Assembly (NCBI RefSeq): GCF_900167365.1
Contig: NZ_FUXL01000005.1
Location: 248,001 to 312,000, forward strand
DNA: 64,000 bases
Direction of reading: 5' to 3'
Origin: Consotaella salsifontis
GTDB taxonomy: Bacteria > Pseudomonadota > Alphaproteobacteria > Rhizobiales > Rhizobiaceae
A program made the position numbers and the translations under genes. Under the pieces are notes generated by a model. The model had not been told where the DNA came from and did no database searches. It worked only from the letters and a program-made list of their open reading frames with translations. How positions within the stretch are numbered: position 1 is the stretch's first letter; every line of letters starts with the position of its first letter. Shown in pieces: positions 26,749 through 35,150 of the stretch.

Positions 26749-27826
26749 CGAAATCGCCATCTCCATCCGCGATCTCTACAAGATCTTCGGACCCAACGAC
26801 AAAGCCCATGTCGACGCCGTGCGGCGCGGTATGACGAAGACGGAGCTCCTGGCCGAGACCCAGCACGTTCTTGGCCTGAAAGACATCAACATCGACATGC
26901 CCAAGGGCGCCATCCAGGTGGTCATGGGCCTTTCCGGATCGGGCAAGTCGACGCTCATCCGCCACATCAACCGTCTGATCGAACCGACGGCGGGCGAGAT
27001 CGTGATCGGCGAGGAGGACGTGCTGGCCATGTCCGACAAGCGCCTTCGCGACTTCCGCCGCCACACGGTCTCCATGGTGTTCCAGCGCTTCGCGCTGCTG
27101 CCCCACAAGACGGTGATCGACAACGTCTCCTACGGGCTCAACATCACCGGCGTTCCCAAGCCCAAGCAGCGCGAGACGGCGGCCTATTGGATCGACCGCG
27201 TCGGGCTCGCGGGCTACGAGGACAACTATCCCGCCCAGCTCTCAGGCGGCATGCAGCAGCGCGTGGGGCTGGCGCGGGCGCTCGCCACCGACGCCGAGAT
27301 CCTGCTCATGGACGAGGCGTTTTCCGCCCTCGATCCGCTAATCCGCATGGACATGCAACAGGTGCTGCTCGACCTCCAGAAGGAGCTGAAGAAGACCATC
27401 GTCTTCATCACCCACGATCTCGACGAGGCTTTGCGCCTCGGCGACCGCATCGCCGTCCTGCGCGACGGCGAGATCGTGCAGCAGGGCACCGGCCAGCAGA
27501 TCGTGCTGACGCCGGCCGACGACTACATCTCCTCTTTCGTCAAGGAGGTGAATCGCGGCCGAGTGATCCGCGTCGAGACGGTGATGACGACGCCGGACGA
27601 GGGCCCGGTGGTGCCGGAACCCGGCAGCGTTCCCGTTCGCCGCGGCACGGTGATCGAGGAAGCCGCCAAGAAGATGAGCGACAAGGAGGTGACGCGCGCC
27701 CACGTCATCGATCCCGACACGCGCCAGCCCATCGGCCTTCTCACCATGCGAGCCATCATGGCGGCCATGGTGATGCCGCTGCCGGCCGATGCGCTCACCG
27801 ACGAGCAGATCGAGGCGCTCGCCTGA
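26741..27826 (+). CDS. Quaternary-amine ABC transporter, ATP-binding protein (ProV-like)
   Basis: A 361-aa ATPase. Walker A is GLSGSGKST (near residue 65), signature LSGGMQQRVGLARAL, Walker B EILLMDEAFSALDP and the switch His in FITHDLDEAL. The N-terminal extension (IFGPNDKAHVDAVRRGMTKTELLAETQHVLGLKD) is typical of QAT-family ATPases. After residue 275 a shortened CBS-like region replaces the usual tandem pair, which may reduce osmotic gating. It energises the ProX/ProW-like import system. Confidence 0.94.
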   Translation: MADEIAISIRDLYKIFGPNDKAHVDAVRRGMTKTELLAETQHVLGLKDINIDMPKGAIQVVMGLSGSGKSTLIRHINRLIEPTAGEIVIGEEDVLAMSDKRLRDFRRHTVSMVFQRFALLPHKTVIDNVSYGLNITGVPKPKQRETAAYWIDRVGLAGYEDNYPAQLSGGMQQRVGLARALATDAEILLMDEAFSALDPLIRMDMQQVLLDLQKELKKTIVFITHDLDEALRLGDRIAVLRDGEIVQQGTGQQIVLTPADDYISSFVKEVNRGRVIRVETVMTTPDEGPVVPEPGSVPVRRGTVIEEAAKKMSDKEVTRAHVIDPDTRQPIGLLTMRAIMAAMVMPLPADALTDEQIEALA

Positions 27827-27848
27827 TCAGCACCCGGATGGGCGGGCG

Positions 27849-29078
27849 TCAGGCATTGACGAGCCCGTCCATCGACTTCACCGCCAAACTGCCAGGGAAG
27901 ATTCTGGTGGAGAGCGCGCGGTCGGAGAGGCCGAGGTGGTCGCGCAACAAGCCCTTCAGCACGGCGCGCATATCCGTCGTCGGATAGAGGTCGCGATTCT
28001 CGTAGAGGTCCGCCTCCTTAAGGCCCGGCCAGTCGGCGACGACGCGTCCGCCATTGACGGCGCCGCCCAACACAAACGTCGCCGTTGCCGTGCCGTGGTC
28101 CGTGCCCTCATTGCCGTTGGCGCGGGCTGTACGGCCAAACTCGGTCATGACCACCGCCACGGTTTCTCCCCAGGCATCCCCAAGCGAGGATTTGAGCCCA
28201 TCGAGGGCGCCATCCAACGCCTTGAGAAGGTTCGCCAGCCGCCCCTCCTCCGCGCCCTCGTTGGCATGGGTGTCCCAGCCGTCATAGCTGATGGCGGCGA
28301 GGCGCGGACCGTCATCTTCCGAGAGCAGCCGGCCCGCGCCCTCGGCGAGCGAACGGAACCCTCGGGCAAGATTGCCGGGACCGGCCACCATGCCGCCGGC
28401 CGCCAGCTCGTCCGTCGTGATGCCTTCCTGGAGGACCTTCGCCATCGTCGGGTCGAGCTCGCCGTAGAGCGCGGCGAGACGCATGACCGTGTCGGAGCCC
28501 GCGGGCTTGAAGCTTGGAGGCGACCAGGTGAGGGTCGGCGCGGCGCCCCGAAGAATGAGGGGCACCGTCGGCCCGATGGCGAGTCCTTGGGCGGGGCGGA
28601 CCTTCTCCCCTTCCGGCAGTGCCGCCGCGACGCGATTGAGCCAGCCGTCATCGGCGGCGCGAGGCCCCGCCATGCCGGTTTCCAGCACATCCTGCCCGTC
28701 GAAATGAGAGCGGTCGCGATAGGCCGTCGCGCAAGCGTGGACGACGGCCATCTCCCTCGACCGATAGAGTTCGGCGAGCCTCGGCATAGCGTCGTTGAGC
28801 GCAAAGGTTCCGTCGAGCGGGAGAACGCCCCGCCCGTCCGCGCCGACGGCGAGATCACCGCGCAGAGCGGCATAGCCCGGATCGCCGACCGGAGGCACCA
28901 CGGCGAGCCCATCCATCGCCCCGCGCAGGACGATCGCCACGAAGCGCGGGTCGCGCACCGTCCCCGCAAAGGCATGACGCGGCATGTTGGCCCAGGCAAC
29001 GAGAGCACCGGCTCCGACGATAAAGGAGCGGCGGGAAGGGCAGAGCCGGGCATCGGCAAGAAGATCGGCGCGGGTCAT
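27849..29078 (-). CDS. DUF1501 family secreted protein (Tat substrate)
   Basis: A 409-aa protein with a twin-arginine signal (PSRRSFIVGAGALVAWANMP). The mature part matches DUF1501: FVAIVLRGAMDGLAVVPP, AVVHACATAYRDRSHFDGQDVLETG, DGWLNRVAAALP and VAVVMTEFGRTARANGNEGTDHGTA, the last with the conserved TEFGRT and DHG block seen in alkaline-phosphatase-like folds. It directly follows a DUF1800 gene (4 bases), the usual partner. The pair is presumed to act in the periplasm or on the surface; the activity is not established. Confidence 0.92.
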   Translation of the reverse strand: MTRADLLADARLCPSRRSFIVGAGALVAWANMPRHAFAGTVRDPRFVAIVLRGAMDGLAVVPPVGDPGYAALRGDLAVGADGRGVLPLDGTFALNDAMPRLAELYRSREMAVVHACATAYRDRSHFDGQDVLETGMAGPRAADDGWLNRVAAALPEGEKVRPAQGLAIGPTVPLILRGAAPTLTWSPPSFKPAGSDTVMRLAALYGELDPTMAKVLQEGITTDELAAGGMVAGPGNLARGFRSLAEGAGRLLSEDDGPRLAAISYDGWDTHANEGAEEGRLANLLKALDGALDGLKSSLGDAWGETVAVVMTEFGRTARANGNEGTDHGTATATFVLGGAVNGGRVVADWPGLKEADLYENRDLYPTTDMRAVLKGLLRDHLGLSDRALSTRIFPGSLAVKSMDGLVNA

Positions 29079-29082
29079 CTGG

Positions 29083-30432
29083 CTATCTCCTTTGAAATTC
29101 CGGGCTCATCATGAGCAGCGTCATGCCTTGCGTTGGAGATTCGGCGCGCTCGATCGCCTGACGCGTCTGCCGCGAAAGGCGATCGCCGAGAACAGCCTCG
29201 GCCTGCTCGCGCGGGTCTTTCACCCTGGCTCGGGCGGCAATGCGCTCGGCGATCTCGACGCGCGTCGTCATGGCGTCGGGAGCGAGCCACACCGCCGTCT
29301 CGTCCTTGAAACCGGCCGGCGAAGGCGGGTCCCATAAGGGTTGCCCCAGGGAGGCGAGGGCCCGCTGAACGAAGGGCGCCTCGACGGAGATCTGCGATGC
29401 GCGCAGCGCCGCGAGAAGGAACTCCTGCGGGCTGCGGATCTTGGTGACGGGTTCGCTCCAGGCCAGACCCGCGAGGACCAACGTTTCCGCCACCGCGCGA
29501 AGATCGCCCTGCGTCTGGAGAAAGCGCCGCGCCAAAAGATCGACGAGGGACGGCGGCGGCACATCCGCGACGAAGTGGCGGACGAGCTTCTCGGCGATAT
29601 GGCGCGCCGTCGCGGGGCTCGCGGCAAGGCGCGAGAGCACGGCGAGCCCCTGTTCCTCGCCCGCCTGCCGGTAGGCAACGCCCATGACGTTCTGCGCCCC
29701 TGGTTCATGCGCGTTCCTGTTGAAGGCGAAGCGGCCATAGAATTCGGGCCGGCTTTTGTCGCGCCCGAAAGTCCAGCCCGTAAGCACCTTGGCAAAGGCG
29801 ATGACATCATCCTGCCGATAGCCGGCTGTGACGCCGACGGTGTGAAGCTCCATGATCTCGCGCGCGTGGTTTTCGTTGAGTCCGCGCGAGCGCCTTTTGC
29901 CGGCGCGGCTGTCCGGCCCGACCGAGCTGGCATTGTTCAGCGAAAGCAGCATGGCGGGGTGGCGCGTCGCCGCCACCAGCATGTCCTCGAAGCGTCCCGC
30001 GACATGCGGGCGGATGGCTTCGCGCTCGAAGGCGCCCGCCATGGCGCGCACGGCTCCCGACGTGCTGGCCTGGACAGCGAAATGGTTGGCCCAAAAGGCG
30101 ACGAGACGTTCGAGGAAGCCCGTCCTCACCGTCATGGCCCGTTCGATGCGCGCGGCGAGCTCCGCGCGGTAGATGAGCGCCTGGGCGTTGGGCTGCCTTT
30201 CCCCACCGTCCGCCCCGTCACGCCGCATCTCCTTTCGCTGGCGCATGTCGTCCTGGACCTGCCCGAACAATTCGTCGGATGGGCCGAGGCGGTTCGCAAG
30301 CGATGCGGGCTCAGCCCCGTCAAGGGCCGCAAGGAGGGCGCGTATGGGCTCGTCCCCCAGCGCGTCGAGATCCCCCGGCCGCGCGCCGAGGCCGAACCGT
30401 GAGAGAGCCAGGGCGGCGGATGGTCGGAACAT
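29083..30432 (-). CDS. DUF1800 family protein
   Basis: A 449-aa protein. DUF1800 features include the N-terminal ALSRFGLGARPGDL, the block ERLVAFWANHFAV, the Asn-His rich NENHAREIMELHTVGV and VIAFAKVLTGWTFG. It opens an operon with the DUF1501 gene, four bases apart. DUF1800-DUF1501 pairs are widespread and presumed to form a secreted or envelope-associated unit of unknown function. No classical signal peptide is apparent at this start. Confidence 0.92.
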   Translation of the reverse strand: MFRPSAALALSRFGLGARPGDLDALGDEPIRALLAALDGAEPASLANRLGPSDELFGQVQDDMRQRKEMRRDGADGGERQPNAQALIYRAELAARIERAMTVRTGFLERLVAFWANHFAVQASTSGAVRAMAGAFEREAIRPHVAGRFEDMLVAATRHPAMLLSLNNASSVGPDSRAGKRRSRGLNENHAREIMELHTVGVTAGYRQDDVIAFAKVLTGWTFGRDKSRPEFYGRFAFNRNAHEPGAQNVMGVAYRQAGEEQGLAVLSRLAASPATARHIAEKLVRHFVADVPPPSLVDLLARRFLQTQGDLRAVAETLVLAGLAWSEPVTKIRSPQEFLLAALRASQISVEAPFVQRALASLGQPLWDPPSPAGFKDETAVWLAPDAMTTRVEIAERIAARARVKDPREQAEAVLGDRLSRQTRQAIERAESPTQGMTLLMMSPEFQRR

Positions 30433-30674
30433 GGCTGGGCCTCACTTCGGGCCGCTAAAGGCGGGGCCCTTTGCTCGATGCATGCCGGATCGAAGGAGCA
30501 TAGCGGCCGTCAGTCGTCGAATTCGTGGAGTTTCAGCGGCGAATTCAAGGCGCTGCGCGTCGTTTCGTGAGATTGCGCTTCACTGTTTGACGGCGCACCG
30601 CCCGGCGGCTTATCCCATGGCCGGGCGCTCGGCGCCGCAACGACCTTCCGATGAAGAATGAAGACGAGGACCAG

Positions 30675-32225
30675 ATGACCGCGCTCTTTGATCGCTATCT
30701 CGCCGTCGACTGGTCCGCGGCCAACACCCCCTCGCGCGGGCGGGACTCCGTCTGGATCGCGCTGGCCGAGCGGGACGGCCGCGATGTTTCCCTCCTCGAC
30801 GTCTCGAATCCTGCGACCCGCAGCGAGGCGATGGCGATGGTGGAGGCCGTCTTCTCCGCCTCGCTCGCCGAGGGCAAGCGGGTCTTCGCGGGCTTCGACT
30901 TCCCCATGGGCTACCCGGCAGGTGCCGCCGCCGCGATTGCCGGAGAGCCGAACTGGCGCGCGCTCTGGACGCGTCTTGCCGAACTCATCCACGACCGCGA
31001 CGACAACGTCTCGAACCGCTTCGAGATCGCCGGCCGGCTCAACCGCGACGTCTTCGGCGCCTCGCCCATGTATTGGGGCCGTCCCGACCATCTTCGCATT
31101 CCCGGCCTGGAGATGACGCGGCCCGCCAAGACCGCCGAGAGCCTTGCAGAATACCGTCTCGCCGAAAGCCGCGCCCGGCCCGCGCAGCCGGTTTGGAAGC
31201 TGGCCTTCGCCGGCAGCGTCGGCAGTCAGGCGCTGATCGGCATGGCCCGCCTCGCGCGGCTTCTCGAAAGTCCCACGCTGGCCGATCACCTTCGCGTGTG
31301 GCCGTTCGAGACCGGCTTCGATGCAGATCTCTCGGCGCCGCTCATCATCGCCGAGATGTATCCCGGTCTTCTTTCCATTGATCAGGCCGACAAGTCGTGC
31401 CGCGACGAGGCAGAGGTCACGGCCATGGCCGAGATGTTCGGCCGGCTCGACGCCGCTGGCCGTCTCTCGACATTGCTGGCGGCGCCCGATGATCTCAGCG
31501 CCGAGGAGCGCGCGCTGGTGCTCGCCGAGGAAGGCTGGATCGTCGGTGTCGGGCGCGCCATCGCCGAGGAGGCGGCCGCGGCGCCCTCCCCCATCCGCAA
31601 GCTGGCCTTTCTCGGGGACTCCAACGCCGTCAGGGAGGAGACCGCCCGCGTCATCGCCACGGAGACGGACCTCTCGTCGGTGCCGGAGGAGGCCCGCCGA
31701 CTCGTCACCGATCTGGTCGAGGCCTGTGCGATGACCGACATCGTACCCGACCTTGTCATATCGCCGGAGGCGATCGTGGCGGGGCGCCAGGCGCTCGAAT
31801 CGGGCGCGCCGGTGCTGTGCGACAGCGAGATGGTGGCGCAGGGCATCGACCGGGCCGCGCTGCGCGCCGGCAACAAGGTCATCTGCCGCCTCGGCCATCC
31901 GCAGGCGGGCACCGCCGCCGAACGCCAGCAGATCAGCCGTGCGGCCGCGCAAGTGGACCTTTGGGACGATCTTCTGCCCGGCGCCGTGGTGGCTCTGGGC
32001 AGCGATCCGGCAACTCTCTTTCGCCTTCTCGAGCGGCTGGATGAGGGCGCGCCCCGGCCGGCGCTGATTCTCGCCTTCCCCGTCGCCCTTGCCGGCGCGG
32101 CGGAGGCAAAGGCCGAGCTCGTCGAAAACCCGCGCGGTATCCCTTTCATTACGCTCGCCGGCCGCAGGGGCGGCGCCCCTCTCGCCGTCGCCGCCATCGA
32201 GGCGCTGGCGACCTCGGAGGATTGA
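30675..32225 (+). CDS. Fusion: RNase H-like DUF429-type domain plus CbiC/CobH-like domain
   Basis: From ATG 30675 (GAGGA upstream) the protein has 516 aa; residue numbers here count from an in-frame ATG at 30651. Residues 14-300 have RNase H-like acidic motifs: LAVDWSAA (D20), FAGFDFPMGYP (D83), WPFETGF (E220) and IIAEMYPG (E235). Residues 320-522 match precorrin-8X methylmutase: SPEAIVAGRQALESGAPVLC, DSEMVAQGI, VVALGSDPATLFRLLE and FPVALAGAAEAK. In CobH/CbiC the catalytic His lies in MVHACG; here the site reads LVEACA, so His is Glu357. Methylmutase activity is therefore doubtful. cobT follows, which hints at a cobamide-related role. Confidence 0.85.
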   Translation: MTALFDRYLAVDWSAANTPSRGRDSVWIALAERDGRDVSLLDVSNPATRSEAMAMVEAVFSASLAEGKRVFAGFDFPMGYPAGAAAAIAGEPNWRALWTRLAELIHDRDDNVSNRFEIAGRLNRDVFGASPMYWGRPDHLRIPGLEMTRPAKTAESLAEYRLAESRARPAQPVWKLAFAGSVGSQALIGMARLARLLESPTLADHLRVWPFETGFDADLSAPLIIAEMYPGLLSIDQADKSCRDEAEVTAMAEMFGRLDAAGRLSTLLAAPDDLSAEERALVLAEEGWIVGVGRAIAEEAAAAPSPIRKLAFLGDSNAVREETARVIATETDLSSVPEEARRLVTDLVEACAMTDIVPDLVISPEAIVAGRQALESGAPVLCDSEMVAQGIDRAALRAGNKVICRLGHPQAGTAAERQQISRAAAQVDLWDDLLPGAVVALGSDPATLFRLLERLDEGAPRPALILAFPVALAGAAEAKAELVENPRGIPFITLAGRRGGAPLAVAAIEALATSED

Positions 32226-32395
32226 GGACCAGCGCGGCCATCGCGCGCCATCGGTGGATGGCCGGACCACCACGTTTACAGCTTTCGGCAACGGCGCTAG
32301 AGCATCGGACGGGCAGAGGCCGCCTCCGGCGCCGTCGGCGGAGGCACCCAAGGCCGTCCGGCCCGACGACATCAAGCGCACTGAGGAATCACATC

Positions 32396-33415
32396 ATGTC
32401 GGTGACCGGCCTACCCTTCGACGATATCCGCGACCTCGTGAAGAAGCTACCGGGGCCGGACCGCAAGGCGATCCATGACAAGCGGCATCGCGAGGCCGAG
32501 CTGACGAAGCCGGCAGGCTCCCTCGGGCGCCTGGAGGAAATCTCCGAGTGGCTCGCGGCCTGGACGGGTCGCCCGCCGGCCGTCAACCGGCCGATGGTGG
32601 TGGTGTTCGCCGGAAATCATGGCGTTGCACAGAAGGGCGTCTCGGCGTTCCCACCGGAAGTGACGGCCCAGATGGCGGCGAATTTCGCGGCCGGCGGAGC
32701 AGCCATCAACCAGATCTGCGCCACCTTCGATCTCGGCCTCAAGGTCTTCGACCTCGCGCTGGAGGTTCCGACCGCCGACTTCACCGAGGGCCCGGCCATG
32801 GACGAGCGCACCTGCGTCGCCACCATGGCCTACGGCATGGAGGCGCTGGCTGGTGAGCCCGATCTTCTGATCATCGGCGAGATGGGCATCGGCAACACCA
32901 CGGTCGCGGCGGCCATGTCCGCCGCCCTCTTTGGCGGTGATCCCAAGACCTGGGTGGGCCGAGGCACCGGCAACGACGCCGAGGCGATGGCGCGCAAGCT
33001 CGAGGCGGTGGAAAAGGGTCTCGCCCTCCATGGCCCCCACATTAGCGACCCACTCGAAGTTCTGCGTCGGCTGGGCGGACGCGAGTTGGCGGCCATGGCC
33101 GGAGCCATCCTCGCGGCACGCACCCAGCGCGTGCCGGTGATCGTCGATGGCTATGTCGCGACCGCGGCCGCCGCCGTGCTGTGGAAGATGGACCCCGGCG
33201 CTTTGGACCACTGCCTGTTCGGCCACGTCTCCGCCGAGCCAGGACATATCCGCGCGCTGGAAGCCATGGGCAAGATCCCGCTCCTGGCGCTCGGCATGCG
33301 GCTCGGCGAAGGAACGGGCGCCGCGCTTGCGGCCGCCATCGTCAAGGCGGCGGCACGCTGCCATTCCGGCATGGCCACCTTCGAGCAGGCTGGCGTCGCG
33401 GAAAAAGCGGAGTAG
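32396..33415 (+). CDS. cobT: Nicotinate-nucleotide--dimethylbenzimidazole phosphoribosyltransferase
   Basis: A 339-aa enzyme making alpha-ribazole phosphate, the lower-ligand nucleotide of cobalamin. Motifs: KPAGSLGRLEEISEWLA, VVVFAGNHGVAQKGVSAFPPEVT, GEMGIGNTTVAAAMSAAL, and the C-terminal LALGMRLGEGTGAALA, whose Glu is the family's catalytic base. Length and order are normal for CobT/CobU. ATG 32396 has GAGGA upstream. It follows the fusion gene by 170 bases on the same strand. No other cobalamin genes and no B12 riboswitch-like sequence are seen nearby. Confidence 0.96.
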   Translation: MSVTGLPFDDIRDLVKKLPGPDRKAIHDKRHREAELTKPAGSLGRLEEISEWLAAWTGRPPAVNRPMVVVFAGNHGVAQKGVSAFPPEVTAQMAANFAAGGAAINQICATFDLGLKVFDLALEVPTADFTEGPAMDERTCVATMAYGMEALAGEPDLLIIGEMGIGNTTVAAAMSAALFGGDPKTWVGRGTGNDAEAMARKLEAVEKGLALHGPHISDPLEVLRRLGGRELAAMAGAILAARTQRVPVIVDGYVATAAAAVLWKMDPGALDHCLFGHVSAEPGHIRALEAMGKIPLLALGMRLGEGTGAALAAAIVKAAARCHSGMATFEQAGVAEKAE

Positions 33416-33482
33416 GCTTTTCAGCAAGGGGATCGGAGTCAAGATCGCGTTCGCTCCGATCATCCTCGGCAAGGTCGAAGCC

Positions 33483-33686
33483 TCAGGACTCCGGCGATCC
33501 TGACCGGCCACCGTCGTCGAACCGGATGATGTAGCGCCAGACGGCGTAGCCGGTCAGGGCGAGGGTGATCATGCCCCAGGTGGCATCGCCGCGCTGCCAT
33601 TCCATCAGGCACCAGGACGACGTGACCGCGACCACCGCGATGCGCCGCCAAAGCGGGCGCATCATTTCGTCGCCGTTGTTGCTCAT
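33483..33686 (-). CDS. Small membrane protein
   Basis: A 67-aa protein from ATG 33686, with GGAGGG upstream. Residues 15-55 hold two hydrophobic stretches (IAVVAVTSSWCLMEW and MITLALTGYAVWRYII) separated by a short charged loop, suggesting a two-pass inner-membrane protein. The ends are polar. I do not recognise a family. It is convergent with cobT and lies downstream of the opg operon on the same strand. Confidence 0.6.
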   Translation of the reverse strand: MSNNGDEMMRPLWRRIAVVAVTSSWCLMEWQRGDATWGMITLALTGYAVWRYIIRFDDGGRSGSPES

Positions 33687-33768
33687 GGCCCGACCCTCCC
33701 TGATTTCGCCGCCAGGGTGACGCCGAAAAGGACAATGCCGTCGGGTCATATCACGCAATGGAGCGAAA

Positions 33769-33792
33769 GTGACCGCCGCACGCGGCGGTCAC
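33769..33792 (-). terminator. Hairpin downstream of the opg operon
   Basis: GTGACCGCCG, loop CACG, CGGCGGTCAC forms a perfect 10-bp stem 26 bases beyond the opgC stop. On the minus strand only three T residues follow, so it is a weak intrinsic terminator or an RNA-stabilising hairpin. Confidence 0.5.
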
Positions 33793-33817
33793 CCGGCAAT
33801 TGCCTGAGAAGACGACA

Positions 33818-35143
33818 TCAGGAAGGCTGCTTCAAGCCCGTTTGTGCCGGAAGCGCCGCAACGTCAACGCGCCGGCGCTCCGCCGCGCTCATCGCGCCGT
33901 GCGGCCGCGTCGATTCTCCTGCTCCAGCCATCAGGGACGGCGCGCGCCGCATCTCCGGCACGAAGCCCACCTGCGGGCGCCGTGCCTCGGGAGCGCTGGC
34001 CGCCGACGGCACCTTGACCTTGGAGGCCACGCGCCACCAATCGAGATAGCGGGCGAGAAGGAACTGCAGGATCAATCCCGCGCCGAGAAGAAGCGTGTCG
34101 CGAAGAAGATCGGGCTTCGTATCGAAGATGATCACCTGCCCGATAAGGGACAACACCGTGCCGGTCGCGAACACAGGGAGCGAATGCCGGCCGAGCATCG
34201 TGAAGGGGTTGTCCTTGCGGACCCGCGCCAGCGGCGACGTCTTCGAAGCGTTGGCGAAGACGTAGATCAGCGACAGCACGTGCAGAAGCAGGGGCGCAGT
34301 CACATAGGTCTTGTCGAAGTTGCGCAGAGCGAAGGGCAGCGGAAGGTAGGCCTCCCACCCCCACAGGGTGAAGGCGTCGACGATCAGCGCGGAAATCACG
34401 TAGGCGGCCGCCAGCGCGAACAGAATCGGATGATACGGGACGGAAACGCCCCTCCTCATCTTGTTGAGCCCGCAGGCGAGGCCGATGGCGAAGAGGAACT
34501 GCCAGGCAATCGGGTTGAAGAACCAGCCGCCGGAATTGGGATAGTTCGGCATATCGATGCGGAACGTCGCCGCAAGAAACCAGACGAGGCCGGAAACGCC
34601 GAGCATCAGCCTGAGATCGATCCGGGCGAGCAGGAGCAGCACCGGCACCACGAGAAGCATCACCGAATACATCGGCAGAATGTTCACGTAGCCAAACTGG
34701 TGGGCCAGCGTCGGGATACCGATCAGGACGTCGAGAGGGCGCGTTAGAAGCGGCGTCAGGTTCATGTGATCGAGCAGGCGGCCCTCGCCAAAGGCCAGCG
34801 CCGACCATGCGAAGATCGCCATCGCCATCGCCATGATCATGAGATGGACCAGGTAGAGGACGCCCGCCCGGCGCCATGCCTTGATGCTGGCGATCAGCGG
34901 CTCGCCGGCCAGGAAGAGCTTGCCATAGGCGAAGGCCGAGGCGAAACCGGCGAGAAAGACGAACAGCTCCGCCGCATCGGAATAGCCGAAGTTTCGACTG
35001 GTGAAGTTCTCCCAGACGTTGCCCGGAACGTGGTTCACGAAAATCATGGCGAGCGCGATACCGCGGTAGAAGTCCACGCGGTGGTCCCGTTCGACATGAA
35101 ATGTCTGTGGCGCCAAAGGCGCGGAGCTAAGGGTCGTCGGCAT
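33818..35143 (-). CDS. opgC: OpgC succinyltransferase for osmoregulated periplasmic glucans
   Basis: A 441-aa polytopic membrane protein of the OpgC family. The N-terminal signature RDHRVDFYRGIALAMIFVNHVPGNVWENFTSRNFGYSDAAELFVFLAGF contains the conserved His, Asp and Arg of acyltransferase-type proteins, followed by about ten hydrophobic helices. The last 60 residues are polar. OpgC adds succinyl groups to periplasmic glucans. It is the last gene of the opgG-opgI-opgH-opgC operon, as in Rhodobacter sphaeroides. Confidence 0.93.
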   Translation of the reverse strand: MPTTLSSAPLAPQTFHVERDHRVDFYRGIALAMIFVNHVPGNVWENFTSRNFGYSDAAELFVFLAGFASAFAYGKLFLAGEPLIASIKAWRRAGVLYLVHLMIMAMAMAIFAWSALAFGEGRLLDHMNLTPLLTRPLDVLIGIPTLAHQFGYVNILPMYSVMLLVVPVLLLLARIDLRLMLGVSGLVWFLAATFRIDMPNYPNSGGWFFNPIAWQFLFAIGLACGLNKMRRGVSVPYHPILFALAAAYVISALIVDAFTLWGWEAYLPLPFALRNFDKTYVTAPLLLHVLSLIYVFANASKTSPLARVRKDNPFTMLGRHSLPVFATGTVLSLIGQVIIFDTKPDLLRDTLLLGAGLILQFLLARYLDWWRVASKVKVPSAASAPEARRPQVGFVPEMRRAPSLMAGAGESTRPHGAMSAAERRRVDVAALPAQTGLKQPS

Positions 35144-35150
35144 CTTGAAC

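Noticed and set aside
30433-30674. Possible cobalamin riboswitch before the CbiC-like fusion
   Set aside because: No B12-box-like GCCACTG core or the expected helices were seen.
33483-33686. Small membrane protein as part of the opg operon
   Set aside because: It is on the same strand but lies 131 bases beyond the opgC stop, and a hairpin separates the two.
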